DNA from: Crocinitomix sp.
GTDB taxonomy: Bacteria > Bacteroidota > Bacteroidia > Flavobacteriales_D > Crocinitomicaceae
Direction of reading: 5' to 3'
Assembly: GCA_023263555.1 (NCBI GenBank)
Contig: JALQVX010000248.1
Span: 1-36,495, forward strand
Length of the DNA stretch: 36,495 nt
The notes under the pieces were generated by a model. It ran no database searches and had not been told where the DNA came from. It saw only the letters and a list, made by a program, of their open reading frames with translations. The position numbers were made by a program, and so were the translations under genes. This document shows, in pieces, positions 9,271 through 19,059 of the stretch (positions within the stretch are counted from its first letter, which is position 1; each line of letters opens with the position of its first letter).

Positions 9271-11107
9271 GTACACTATGAAAAAAATTTACTTGAGTAT
9301 TGGGACACTGCTTTTGGCGAGCATGTCTTTTTCGCAAGCACCATTTATGCAGCACAATTTCAGTTACCAACCGACTGAAAAATATGCCCCAGGTGCAATC
9401 TCAACTATGGACGGTCGACAAATTACGACAGATGCAGATCGTGCTATTTACTATTCAGAAAATTTTGATGACGGATTTGGGGGTTGGGAGGCCAATATCC
9501 AAACTGGGCCAGTTGGTTTCAAATTGACCAGTACCGGTCATGAAAATGATCCGGCAAACACTTTCCAGATTCCTGTTTTGACTACAAGTACTCCTACACA
9601 ATGGGTATTGGTAGATTCTGATGGAGACAATAGTAGCTATGCCATTGCTGAAGCCACTACCTTAACTTCTCCGGAAATTGATTTAACACCTGCGGCTGGA
9701 ACATATGTTGCACTGCAATTCGAGCAATTTTTTGCCGAATGGCAACCTGCAGAAACTGCTGATCATTGTTATATCGCCATTTCTACGGATAGTTTAACTT
9801 GGACTGAAATTGAAATAAACGAAGGTGCAGGACGAGAAGCACGGCCAAATCCAGAATATATTTCTTGGGATATTACAGACATCATAGCTGGCGCAGAGTC
9901 TTCTGTTTGGATTCGTTTTCGTTGGGAAGGCGCTTGGAATTATGGGTGGCAAATCGATAATGTAAGCATTGAGAATATCAATGAATCTGATTTGGCTATT
10001 GTTGATACCTACCGTATGTATGATGGTGGAATCGTCTATTCAAAATTAGCACAAGCGCATACACAGGAATTTAATATCGGTGCAATTATCAAAAATATCG
10101 GTCATATTGAACAAACAAATATTGGTTTTAATTGGACCATTAAAGATCCTTCTGGAGCAGTTGCTGCCAGCGGTACTTCTGAAACGATCACTTCATTATT
10201 AAACGGTGAGCAAGATACGCTTATCATTGCAACGGGTTATACACCTGCCGATCTTGGTTTTTATACGATCGAATGGACTGCTTTTGGAGATGATGTAGAT
10301 GACGAAATGACGGACAACGAACGTTCAGATGATTACTTCGAATTGACGGAATACACCATGGCACTAGATTATACAGGTGGCCCTGTAATTGAAACGTTAA
10401 ATTGGCCCCTAAAAGAAAGTTTGGCTTATTTTGGTAATCTTATCACCTTTCAGGGGGATGATGTCGCGACGGCTCTATTGGTAAAATTAACCGATTACAG
10501 CGAAAATGCAGGTGAAATAATTGGTGGCGCTGTATGGGAATTCCCTGAAGGTGGTGCAGCTTGGAATCTCATTTATACGACTGACGACTATGAAATTAGA
10601 CCCGAAGATATCGGTACTTTTGTAACATTTGATTTGGAAGAATTTTATGTAAATGCTACCTCTACTTACGTCTTCTGTTCTTTCCAATATTCTAATGGAC
10701 CACAACCAATATTTGAGCGTCAAGGTGACATTGGATTTAACAACGTACAAGGTTTTGATGATGAATTCCTTTCAAGAGGATTCTTTGACAGAAGTGCACC
10801 AATTGTGCGCGTTCGATTAAACGAAGGAGAAGTAAGTTTAGATGAAAATGAAACCTCTGAATTCTTAAGTGTTTTCCCTAATCCAGCAACAGACGCAATC
10901 ACCGTTCGTTTTTCCACAAAGGAGACTACAAATACAACTGTTAATGTTCTTGATATTACTGGTCAAATTATTCGCACTATTAATTTGGGAACGACAACAG
11001 GTGAACAACAATTTCAAATTGATTTGAATGAACTAACAACAGGTATTTATTTTATTGAAATGGTAAACGATCAAGGAAGCCAAATCAAGAAATTCGTAAA
11101 GAAATAA
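9269..11107 (+). CDS. T9SS type A sorting domain-containing secreted protein (cleaved-adhesin/jelly-roll-like N-terminal domain)
   Basis: Preferred start MYTMKKIYLSIGTLLLASMSFSQ (ATG 9269); YSENFDDGFGGWEA...GWQIDNVSI jelly-roll pattern; C-terminal LSVFPNPATDAITVRF...GIYFIEMVNDQGSQIKKFVKK. The ORF-track start at 9194 would run through the terminator hairpin. Confidence 0.88.
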   Translation: MYTMKKIYLSIGTLLLASMSFSQAPFMQHNFSYQPTEKYAPGAISTMDGRQITTDADRAIYYSENFDDGFGGWEANIQTGPVGFKLTSTGHENDPANTFQIPVLTTSTPTQWVLVDSDGDNSSYAIAEATTLTSPEIDLTPAAGTYVALQFEQFFAEWQPAETADHCYIAISTDSLTWTEIEINEGAGREARPNPEYISWDITDIIAGAESSVWIRFRWEGAWNYGWQIDNVSIENINESDLAIVDTYRMYDGGIVYSKLAQAHTQEFNIGAIIKNIGHIEQTNIGFNWTIKDPSGAVAASGTSETITSLLNGEQDTLIIATGYTPADLGFYTIEWTAFGDDVDDEMTDNERSDDYFELTEYTMALDYTGGPVIETLNWPLKESLAYFGNLITFQGDDVATALLVKLTDYSENAGEIIGGAVWEFPEGGAAWNLIYTTDDYEIRPEDIGTFVTFDLEEFYVNATSTYVFCSFQYSNGPQPIFERQGDIGFNNVQGFDDEFLSRGFFDRSAPIVRVRLNEGEVSLDENETSEFLSVFPNPATDAITVRFSTKETTNTTVNVLDITGQIIRTINLGTTTGEQQFQIDLNELTTGIYFIEMVNDQGSQIKKFVKK

Positions 11108-11125
11108 AAACGAATAAACCTTTTG

Positions 11126-11160
11126 AAAAGCGTCTTAGCATGAGCTGAGGCGCTTTTTTT
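11126..11160. terminator. Intrinsic (possibly bidirectional) terminator
   Basis: AAAAGCGTCTTAGC-ATGA-GCTGAGGCGCTTTTTTT; lies between convergent genes. Confidence 0.8.
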
Positions 11161-11500
11161 ATTGCGCGCGATCCAAACGAATATTGATAGTGTCTAGTGC
11201 CGCTTCATAGATCAAAAATAAGGTGTCTACCTGTTTTGAATAGAAAGTTAAACTTTCGACAAAATCCCCTTTTGTGATACCATGATTAACAAATATAGAA
11301 ACTGAAGAAGAATCCAGCGATTCACGGTATAAATCAACACGGGAAAATTGCCGTTGAAAATGAGATTCTAAAATTTGAAGATCGACTAAGACGGGAATTA
11401 ATTCCTCCTTCGTTAAGATATTTTCAGGTAGCTGATACGTTTCTTCATTTGAGCAACTCAAAAGCAAAATAACAATTATCGGTACTATTCTTCTCATCAT
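11159..11500 (-). CDS. DUF4296-like lipoprotein
   Basis: Lipoprotein signal MMRRIVPIIVILLLSCSNEE; ILTKEELIPVLVDLQILESHF pattern typical of DUF4296. Confidence 0.75.
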   Translation of the reverse strand: MMRRIVPIIVILLLSCSNEETYQLPENILTKEELIPVLVDLQILESHFQRQFSRVDLYRESLDSSSVSIFVNHGITKGDFVESLTFYSKQVDTLFLIYEAALDTINIRLDRAQ

Positions 11501-11524
11501 TTTACTTGCTTAGCCTATTCGCTT

Positions 11525-12859
11525 TTATACATGAAACGTCATACGTTGTCCTGTATTGCCTTCGATAACCTTATTTTCAGCGTAAACGATCTCCCCGTTA
11601 ACAAAAGTAGTATCGATCGTATGATTAAACGTAAACCCTTCAAAAGGAGACCATCCACATTTATATAACACATTGTCTTTCGTCACTGTCAATGTTTTAG
11701 TTGAATCGACAATTACCAAATCAGCAAAATAACCTTCGCGAATGAATCCTCTCTTCTCAATCTTAAAACAAACCGCCGGCGCATGTGCCATTTTCTCCAC
11801 CGCACGAACCAATGAAATTTTCCCTTGATCTACCTTTTCAAGTATAGCCAATACTGCATGTTGAACTAGAGGTCCACCTGATGGTGCTTTGAAATAATTT
11901 TGCTCTTTTTCCTCGATTGTATGTGGGGCGTGATCAGTAGCAAGAATATCAATACGGTCATCATTTAACGCCGCCCAAATTTCATCTTGATCCGCTTGTG
12001 ATTTCACCGCCGGATTCCATTTAATATAACTCCCTTTTTTATCATAATCTGCATCCGAGAACCAAAGGTGGTGAATACACGCTTCTGCCGTAATTCGCTT
12101 TTCCGCAAGCGGAATGTCATTGCGGAATAAATTCGTTTCAATTGCTGTACTGATATGCAAAATATGTAACCGTGCATCATGTTTTTTAGCCAAATTAACC
12201 GCCATGGAAGAAGATAAATAGCATGCCTCTGCATTTCGAATTTCGGGGTGATATTTCATGGCCATATCCTGTCCATACTTTTCTTCGTATAGGGCTAAAT
12301 TTCTTCTAATTGTTGCTTCGTCCTCACAATGTGTAGCGATTAACATAGGACATTGCGAAAATATACTTGTCAATGTTTGTTCATTATCAACCAACATATT
12401 ACCCGTTGATGATCCCATGAATATTTTAACCCCACACACCGTGGCTGGATCAGTCTTTAAAACCTCCTCAATATTGTCATTCGTAGACCCCATAAAAAAG
12501 GAGTAGTTTGCGATTGATGATTCTGCCGCAATGGCATATTTATCTGCTAATAATTCTTGTGTAATTGCATTTGGCTGCGTATTCGGCATCTCCATAAAGG
12601 AAGTAATACCACCTGCAACAGCAGCCCGAGACTCAGTTCGTATATTGCCCTTATGCGTCAAACCCGGTTCTCTAAAATGAACTTGATCGTCTATCATACC
12701 AGGTAATAATAGTTTACCTTCCAAATCAATCACCTTTGCCGTTTCATCCGATAAGGAGGTTCCAATTTTTTCAATATAGGCACCGTTAATTAATAGATCT
12801 GAGATGAAATCTTGACCTTCGTTTATGATTCTTGCGTTTTTTAATAAGTAGCGTGACAT
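11525..12859 (-). CDS. pyrC: Dihydroorotase
   Basis: Start chosen at MSRYLLKNARII (ATG 12857-12859); LPGMIDDQVHFREPGLTHKGNI metal-site motif; ATDHAPHTIEEK. Confidence 0.94.
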   Translation of the reverse strand: MSRYLLKNARIINEGQDFISDLLINGAYIEKIGTSLSDETAKVIDLEGKLLLPGMIDDQVHFREPGLTHKGNIRTESRAAVAGGITSFMEMPNTQPNAITQELLADKYAIAAESSIANYSFFMGSTNDNIEEVLKTDPATVCGVKIFMGSSTGNMLVDNEQTLTSIFSQCPMLIATHCEDEATIRRNLALYEEKYGQDMAMKYHPEIRNAEACYLSSSMAVNLAKKHDARLHILHISTAIETNLFRNDIPLAEKRITAEACIHHLWFSDADYDKKGSYIKWNPAVKSQADQDEIWAALNDDRIDILATDHAPHTIEEKEQNYFKAPSGGPLVQHAVLAILEKVDQGKISLVRAVEKMAHAPAVCFKIEKRGFIREGYFADLVIVDSTKTLTVTKDNVLYKCGWSPFEGFTFNHTIDTTFVNGEIVYAENKVIEGNTGQRMTFHV

Positions 12860-12958
12860 GGAAAAATCGTTTTTTGTTTGGGATAAAGTTAAGGATAATC
12901 TCGCATTTTTACAGTTTGAATTAGATGACAAAAAGCAGCCAATTATTCATGCCATTGA

Positions 12959-13666
12959 TTACAACTTCAACTTACGCATCTTCCAAACCCCAAAAATGGC
13001 TTCTTTGAAAATACCTGTACTCATTTTAGAAATACCAAACTCACGGTCGATAAAGGTAATGGGTACCTCAACCACGTTGAACCCGTGTTTAATAGCTGCA
13101 TATTTCATGCAAATTTGGAACGCATACCCTTTAAATGTAACCGCATCAAAATTGATTTTTTCCAATACGCGTCGATTATAGCATTTAAACCCGGCTGTTG
13201 TGTCTTTTATTTTGATCCAAAGAATCGTGCGCACATACCAAGAAGCAAAATAAGATAGTAAAAGTCGTTTTCGATCCCAATTCGCCACTTTACCTCCCTT
13301 TACATAGCGTGAACCAATGGCTAGATCTGCTCCATTTTTACAAGCGTCCAACAATCGAACGAGATCATCCGGATTGTGAGAAAAATCAGCATCCATTTCA
13401 ATTAAATGCTCATACCCTCTTGCTAGTCCCCAACGAAAACCATGTATATAAGCCGTCCCTAGACCTAACTTACCCTCACGTTCTTCAATGAATAATCGGT
13501 CAGGGAATTCGGTTTGTAAACCTTTAACAATTGCACCCGTTCCATCAGGAGAACCGTCATCAACGATTAAGAGATGAAATTTTTCATCCAAAGAGAAGAC
13601 CTTTCTGACCATTTTTTCAATGTTGTCTTTCTCATTATAGGTCGGTATGATGACTAAATTTTCCAA
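12959..13666 (-). CDS. Family 2 glycosyltransferase, polyprenol-phosphate mannose synthase (Dpm1)-like
   Basis: MENLVIIPTYNEKDNIEKMV...LLIVDDGSPDGTG...LIEMDADFSHNPDDL...IGSRYVKGG motifs. Confidence 0.92.
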   Translation of the reverse strand: MENLVIIPTYNEKDNIEKMVRKVFSLDEKFHLLIVDDGSPDGTGAIVKGLQTEFPDRLFIEEREGKLGLGTAYIHGFRWGLARGYEHLIEMDADFSHNPDDLVRLLDACKNGADLAIGSRYVKGGKVANWDRKRLLLSYFASWYVRTILWIKIKDTTAGFKCYNRRVLEKINFDAVTFKGYAFQICMKYAAIKHGFNVVEVPITFIDREFGISKMSTGIFKEAIFGVWKMRKLKL

Positions 13667-13816
13667 ATTTATTATTGGGATTGCTAAGATAGTTTTTTTT
13701 TATGATTTCATCCTTTTAGACCTTTCTTGGCTTGAATTTTTAACGTATTTTTAAAAAAAATGTTCCTTTAGCAGCTATCATTGAGTCATTGGTAAGCGAG
13801 TTTGCACAAATCAATC

Positions 13817-13824
13817 TATTTTTG
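13817..13824 (+). promoter_or_regulatory. Putative -7 element TATTTTTG
   Basis: TAnnTTTG motif 14 nt upstream of the TTG start of the next ORF. Confidence 0.35.
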
Positions 13825-13838
13825 TAAAAATAAATTCA

Positions 13839-15176
13839 TTGAATAAACTTTTCCTCATATTGTTACTTCTGAGTTGCGTTAGCTCATTTTCGCAGGCTCA
13901 AAAAAATGTGATTCTAACGGACAATTGGTCGGATACAAGTTTTATAGCCGGTTTGGAAAACGCCCGTTTCAATGATGTTTGGGGATTTGAGCATCAAGGA
14001 CAAAACTATGGTGTAATGGGATCATCTCAAGGAACACATATCTTTCAAATTAACCCAAATGAATTAAAAGAGATTGACTTCGAACCAGGTCGATTCCAAA
14101 ATAGATATGTTGAGCATAGAGATTTTAAAACGTATAAAAATTACCTCTATGGAGTTTGTGATGAAGGCACAAGTAGTTTACAAATTTTCGACCTGAATTA
14201 TTTGCCTGACTCTCTTCACAAAGTGTATGACGAAGCACTTTACTTTCAAATTTGTCACAATATTTACATTGATACGCTAAACGCCAAGTTATACGCTGCC
14301 GGTCCAAATAATATGGGAATGCAAATTTTTGATCTTTCCAATCCGACCAGTCCTGTATTAATTGAAAGTTTTAATAAAGTTGATTACGTTCATGACTGTT
14401 ATGTTCGAAATGATACCGCTTTTCTAAATTGTGGATTTGATGGTTTACACGTTTATAATTTTAGTACTTCTCCACCAACCGAACTAGGTATTATTGATTT
14501 TTACCCAAATCAAGGTTATAATCACAGCGGTTGGCTCGCCCCCACGAAAGATGCATATGTCTTTATAGACGAAACACAAGGCACTAAATTGCGCTATTGT
14601 GAATGGAATACGAGTCTTTCAGAAATTAGAATTACCGAAACCTTTGGAACGAAAGATTACGAAAACTATGTTCCTCACAATGTAATCCTTCTAGACAACC
14701 TAGCCTTTATTGCCTATTATAACGAGGGATTTCGCATTTTTGACTTAAGTACAAAACCCTTCAAGGAAATTGGTGTTTATGATACTTTTTTAGAGGATAC
14801 AAATTATAAACTAAACGGTGCTTGGGGGGTCTATATATTCGAAAATACAAACCAAATTCTAATTTCTGATCGCCAAAATGGCCTCTTTTTATTTTCATTC
14901 CCAATTCAAGTTTTAAACCAATCGTCAACGGGAACCTTTATAAGCGGTGTCCCTTTTCTTGATGAAAACGGTTATCTAATTCCCCGCGCTCATTTGGATG
15001 AAAAAGAACTCTATTTCTCCATATATGCAATTGATGGACAATTAATTTATGAGCAAGAAAATTATTTAAATTACCTTCAAATTCCACTTTCAATCACTTC
15101 AGGAACATACGTTTTTACCATTTATAATCAATTTGGTGATCGGATAGAGAGTGGTAAATTTGTCAAAGGAAATTGA
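13839..15176 (+). CDS. Choice-of-anchor B / LVIVD-repeat-like secreted protein with T9SS type A-like C-terminus
   Basis: TTG start; signal peptide MNKLFLILLLLSCVSSFSQA; repeated LQIFDL/MQIFDLSNPTSPVLI/FRIFDLST beta-propeller units; C-terminal ISGTYVFTIYNQFGDRIESGKFVKGN-type tail. Confidence 0.8.
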   Translation: MNKLFLILLLLSCVSSFSQAQKNVILTDNWSDTSFIAGLENARFNDVWGFEHQGQNYGVMGSSQGTHIFQINPNELKEIDFEPGRFQNRYVEHRDFKTYKNYLYGVCDEGTSSLQIFDLNYLPDSLHKVYDEALYFQICHNIYIDTLNAKLYAAGPNNMGMQIFDLSNPTSPVLIESFNKVDYVHDCYVRNDTAFLNCGFDGLHVYNFSTSPPTELGIIDFYPNQGYNHSGWLAPTKDAYVFIDETQGTKLRYCEWNTSLSEIRITETFGTKDYENYVPHNVILLDNLAFIAYYNEGFRIFDLSTKPFKEIGVYDTFLEDTNYKLNGAWGVYIFENTNQILISDRQNGLFLFSFPIQVLNQSSTGTFISGVPFLDENGYLIPRAHLDEKELYFSIYAIDGQLIYEQENYLNYLQIPLSITSGTYVFTIYNQFGDRIESGKFVKGN

Positions 15177-15291
15177 CGCGCCCTAATCAGCAATTTAAAA
15201 AATCAAAAAGTGCATGTTCATAACTCCCTTGCAAGTATGATCAACCAAGTTATCATTCTTTGCATCTTTGTGTACGGAGAAAACACGGGAG

Positions 15292-16254
15292 ATGAAGAAA
15301 ATTATAGTTATCGCAATTGTTGGAGGATTATTGGCCTGTGTGCCAATAAAGAAATATAAGGATTTAGAAGCCAACTATAAGAAATGTCAAGAAGATGAAG
15401 CGTCCTACAAGACAAAAGCTATTGACTACGAAAATCAAGTAAAAGAGCTGAATGTTCAAGTTGATGTATTAAAATCAGGTCTACAAGCCTTACAAAAAGA
15501 CACTGCATTATTAGGTGATGTTCACCGTCAATTAATGGTAGATTACGAGAAAACCAAACAACTCAACCAAGTTTTAGAAGAGAAATACGCAAGTCTCCAG
15601 AAATCCGGATCTTCAGAAAATGCCAATCTTATACGCGATTTAGAAGCTACTCGAATCGAATTACAAGCGAAGGAGGATCGATTGAATAAATTAGAACTAG
15701 AACTGAATGCACGAGAGCGAGCAATCGCATTAAAAGAAGCGCGTATTAATGAACTTGAAAGTATGTTGCGCAATAAAGACGAGGCGTCTAAATTGCTGAA
15801 AAATAAAATTGCATCTGCCCTTCGAGGTTTTTCGGACAAAGGAATTTCGGTAGAAGAACGAGAAGGCAAAATTTATGTGAGTATGGAAGCTCAGTTACTT
15901 TTTGCCTCAGGAAAAACAGATGTAAATGCCGAAGGTAAAAAAGCAATTATTGACCTTGCAGTCGTGTTAGAATCACAGCAAGATATTGATATCCTTGTAG
16001 AGGGACACACGGATTCGGATGTGTTAAGAAGTGCCGCTCATCCAAAAGACAATTGGGAATTAAGTGTACTACGCGCTACTTCAGTGGTTAAGATCATGTT
16101 AGCAAATAGTGAAATGGATCCAAAACATATCTCTGCAGCTGGGCGTTCAGAATTTCATCCTGTTGATCCAACTAACAAAGCAAAAAATAGAAGAATTGAA
16201 ATTATTATCACTCCTGATTTAAGCGAATTGTTTGAGTTGATTTCCAAAGAGTAG
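15292..16254 (+). CDS. OmpA-family lipoprotein with coiled-coil stalk
   Basis: Start MKKIIVIAIVGGLLACVPIKK (ATG 15292, lipobox LLAC); long heptad-rich region; OmpA-C motif ILVEGHTDSD...AAGRSEFHPVDPTNKAKNRRIEI. Confidence 0.9.
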   Translation: MKKIIVIAIVGGLLACVPIKKYKDLEANYKKCQEDEASYKTKAIDYENQVKELNVQVDVLKSGLQALQKDTALLGDVHRQLMVDYEKTKQLNQVLEEKYASLQKSGSSENANLIRDLEATRIELQAKEDRLNKLELELNARERAIALKEARINELESMLRNKDEASKLLKNKIASALRGFSDKGISVEEREGKIYVSMEAQLLFASGKTDVNAEGKKAIIDLAVVLESQQDIDILVEGHTDSDVLRSAAHPKDNWELSVLRATSVVKIMLANSEMDPKHISAAGRSEFHPVDPTNKAKNRRIEIIITPDLSELFELISKE

Positions 16255-16331
16255 TTTATAATTATTGAATAAGGGCTTTACTTATATACACTCAGAATTG
16301 GCCGAATAATCTACAACAACAAACCAAAATC

Positions 16332-16367
16332 AAACCCCTCCTGCTACCAATCGGAGGGGTTTTTTTA
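16332..16367 (+). terminator. Intrinsic terminator after OmpA-family gene
   Basis: AAACCCCTCC-TGCTACCAATC-GGAGGGGTTTTTTT. Confidence 0.85.
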
Positions 16368-16378
16368 TTCATCACCGC

Positions 16379-16395
16379 TGAAACCTAGGGTTTCA
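16379..16395. repeat. Short perfect inverted repeat TGAAACC-TAG-GGTTTCA
   Basis: 7-bp arms, 3-nt centre, just upstream of the transposase remnant. Confidence 0.5.
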
Positions 16396-16531
16396 AAAAT
16401 TAAATGAATTTCTTCATATCAGGCTACCAAACACTTGTTATATACGTCTTTAAACTCAATTTCCTAGAATATGGCAAAACGTAAATAGATTACGTTGCTA
16501 GCATTGATCTTAGCTCACAAAATTATGAGTT

Positions 16532-16995
16532 ATGGATTTGACATTTATTACAACCCATTTGAACACACACAAAAAGTGCATCAAGTATCTTGAGCAACAG
16601 AGATGGAGCGGGACACCATGTTGTCCGTATTGTAAAAGTACTAAGAGTAGCCCAAAAGCCCTTCGGCATACCTGTTTGAGTTGCTCTAATTCTTATAGCG
16701 TGACAGTAGGAACAGCTTTTGAAGACTCTAACCTGCCTCTTTATAAGTGGTTTATGGCTATTTCATTAATTCTATCAGCCAAAAAAGGAATTTCATCAAT
16801 GCAGCTCTCGCGCGATATTTCAGTTAATAAAAATACGGCCTGGCTATTACAAATGAAGATCCGTAAAGCTATGGAACAGGATGGTGATTTGTTGTTGGAT
16901 GGAATTGTAGAGGCTGATGAAACCTTTGTGGGAGGGAAAATCAATGGTCAATTTCCGAGAAAGAAAAATCAACCTGGAAAAGCAAGAGGGCAAGC
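16532..16995 (+). pseudogene. IS1595/ISXO2-type transposase, N-terminal portion only (ORF runs to 17002)
   Basis: Zinc-finger CCPYCKSTKSSPKALRHTCLSC; FEDSNLPLYKWFMAISLILSAKKGISSMQLSRDISVNKNTAWLLQMKIRKAM; first catalytic Asp VEADETFVGGK; ends abruptly at KARGQAA and lacks the rest of the catalytic domain. Confidence 0.85.
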
Positions 16996-17748
16996 AGCGT
17001 AACAATTACCGTTCATGAATTACCAATTGTCACTGCAATTGTTACTCCAGATCAAATTTGTCTCGGTGAATCTGTAATTTTTAAAGGAGACGGAGCAATT
17101 GATTATACATGGGACGGAGAAATGATTGATGATGAAGAATATACACCTCTCGAACCTGGCTCATTCACATATACAGTTATAGGAACGAACGAATGGGGGT
17201 GTGAGAATAGCGCCACTGTAACATTAACAGTAAATGATTTACCTGATCTCACAGCGGGAACAGATACCATTATCAATACCGCGGGAACGGCTTTACTGGG
17301 TGCCTATAGCAGTGAAACAGGGAGTTATTTTTGGTTACATGATCAAAATATCGTTTGTAATACCTGTCCGATTACAACGGCTAATCCTGTTGAAAACACC
17401 ACATATATCGTTGAATTCGTGGATGCGAACGGATGTAGCTCGTATGCAGAAGTACTGATCCTTGTGAATTTTGTGAAAGGGATAGGCGTTGCGGATGCCT
17501 TTACACCGAATGGTGATGGAATCAATGATGCCCTTTTTGTCCTCGGATACAACCTCGAACAAATACATTTTGAAATTTACAATAAATACGGCGAAAAAGT
17601 TTTTGCATCTTCAGACAAGCGTATAGGATGGGATGGTACTTATCATGATATGGAGCAAAATCCTGGCGTTTTCACGTGGGTTCTCTATTATACACTAACA
17701 GACGGCGAGCGAGGTATTTTAAAAGGCAATACTACCTTAATTCGATAA
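16996..17748 (+). pseudogene. C-terminal remnant of a T9SS type B (gliding motility-associated C-terminal domain) protein with Ig/PKD-like repeats
   Basis: Frame open from at least 16999 (VTITVHELPIVTAIVTPDQICLGESVIFKGDG...) through the track ORF at 17122; C-terminus VADAFTPNGDGINDALFV...FEIYNKYGEKVFASSDKRIGWDGTYH...LKGNTTLIR. No signal peptide and no start codon at the 5' end. Confidence 0.85.
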
Positions 17749-17919
17749 GAAGAAAGCCGTATGCCTCCAAAAAAATAGGTCAACTATTGTTTAACCGATT
17801 AGAAAAGAGTAGATTAATCCGTTATGAATAGAATTCAAATCGCATTAAATTGATTTTTTTGCAGAAACTTAGAAAGATAATCCTTTCGATTATAGTTTAA
17901 AACATTCTATCTTAACAAC

Positions 17920-19059
17920 ATGAAAAATTTGCTCCTTTGCTTTAGTCTATTAATCCTTAACACGTCAATTGCTCAAGACACGATCGTTTTTGCAGATGGC
18001 AAAGTCAAAAACGTGAATGTGATTTCTATAGATAGTTTAGGTCAGATCATCTATGAACAGAACGGCAAAACGAAAACAATTCATCAATCAGAAATTATCG
18101 AATATTCGGATGATGGACAATGGTATGGTTATCAAAACGAAACCAATAATTTTGTTAAAATCGACGGATCGAATTACCGCTTATATAATCGATTTTTTGA
18201 TTCAAGTCCCCGCTATAGTTACGGCCGCTTTTCAATTGCAACAAGTTTAATGGAGCCGTTTATTTATGCAAATATGGCCGATTGGACAAACGTAAATGTA
18301 CTTTTTACAAATCCAAGAATAACGATAGAACCTGCTTACAGAATAAGTGAGTATTGGTCCGTTAAAATTCCGTTCTCTTTGGGCTTTAATCTTCGCGCAA
18401 CATCAAGTTATGACCTACCTGTGAATAATCTCTATGAAAATAATTCGATCTACCAAGGAAATGTGAGGTTGTCTTCTAGAATGCACAATTACGCACTTCC
18501 AAACGCAGTTGGCGACGGAATTCAACCCAATATCACTCCACTCTCTCCACGGGACAATTGGAACTCGAGCTCAAATATCATTACCCATGAGCGAAACTTT
18601 CTTTATCAACTGGGGATTTCTCCCAAATTTTACCCCTTTCGACAAAAAAGACAATCACTTTTTATTCAGCAAAGTTTTATCGTAGGGATAGCTGATTATT
18701 TTCAGGTAGATTATTATTCAAACTTTGATACGACACATTTAGACATGTCAGAAACCGAATTAATACAATGGAATTTATACAGTGAAAAAGCATTGCAAAG
18801 CAATAGTCAATTTGTATTTTTTAGATATGAGGCGCTTGTAGGCATGGAGTTCAACTGGGCGGAGAATTTTAATTTTTCTGCCGAATTGGGTTTCACCACA
18901 CAACCAATCAATAGGGGAGATCCTGATCGATTTTATTTTCAATACAATCCTGGTGAAGATTATCAACTGGTACAAACGAAAACGTATCAGTTCGCAAATC
19001 AAATCTATGCTTTGGGACGGATACATCTTATTTACAAATTTAACGGGATTAAATTATGA
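17920..19059 (+). CDS. Exported hypothetical protein, probable outer-membrane beta-barrel
   Basis: Signal peptide MKNLLLCFSLLILNTSIAQ; DTIVFADGKVKNVNVISIDSLGQIIYEQ N-terminal domain; many alternating aromatic strands; ends YALGRIHLIYKFNGIKL. Confidence 0.7.
   Translation: MKNLLLCFSLLILNTSIAQDTIVFADGKVKNVNVISIDSLGQIIYEQNGKTKTIHQSEIIEYSDDGQWYGYQNETNNFVKIDGSNYRLYNRFFDSSPRYSYGRFSIATSLMEPFIYANMADWTNVNVLFTNPRITIEPAYRISEYWSVKIPFSLGFNLRATSSYDLPVNNLYENNSIYQGNVRLSSRMHNYALPNAVGDGIQPNITPLSPRDNWNSSSNIITHERNFLYQLGISPKFYPFRQKRQSLFIQQSFIVGIADYFQVDYYSNFDTTHLDMSETELIQWNLYSEKALQSNSQFVFFRYEALVGMEFNWAENFNFSAELGFTTQPINRGDPDRFYFQYNPGEDYQLVQTKTYQFANQIYALGRIHLIYKFNGIKL

Noticed and set aside
12858-13181. Plus-strand 107-aa ORF MEKSFFVWDKVKDN...
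   Set aside because: Most of it is antisense to the well-supported Dpm1-like glycosyltransferase and it starts against the pyrC start; probably spurious.
15543-15869. Minus-strand 108-aa ORF inside the OmpA-family gene
   Set aside because: Ser/Arg-rich antisense shadow of a coiled-coil coding region.
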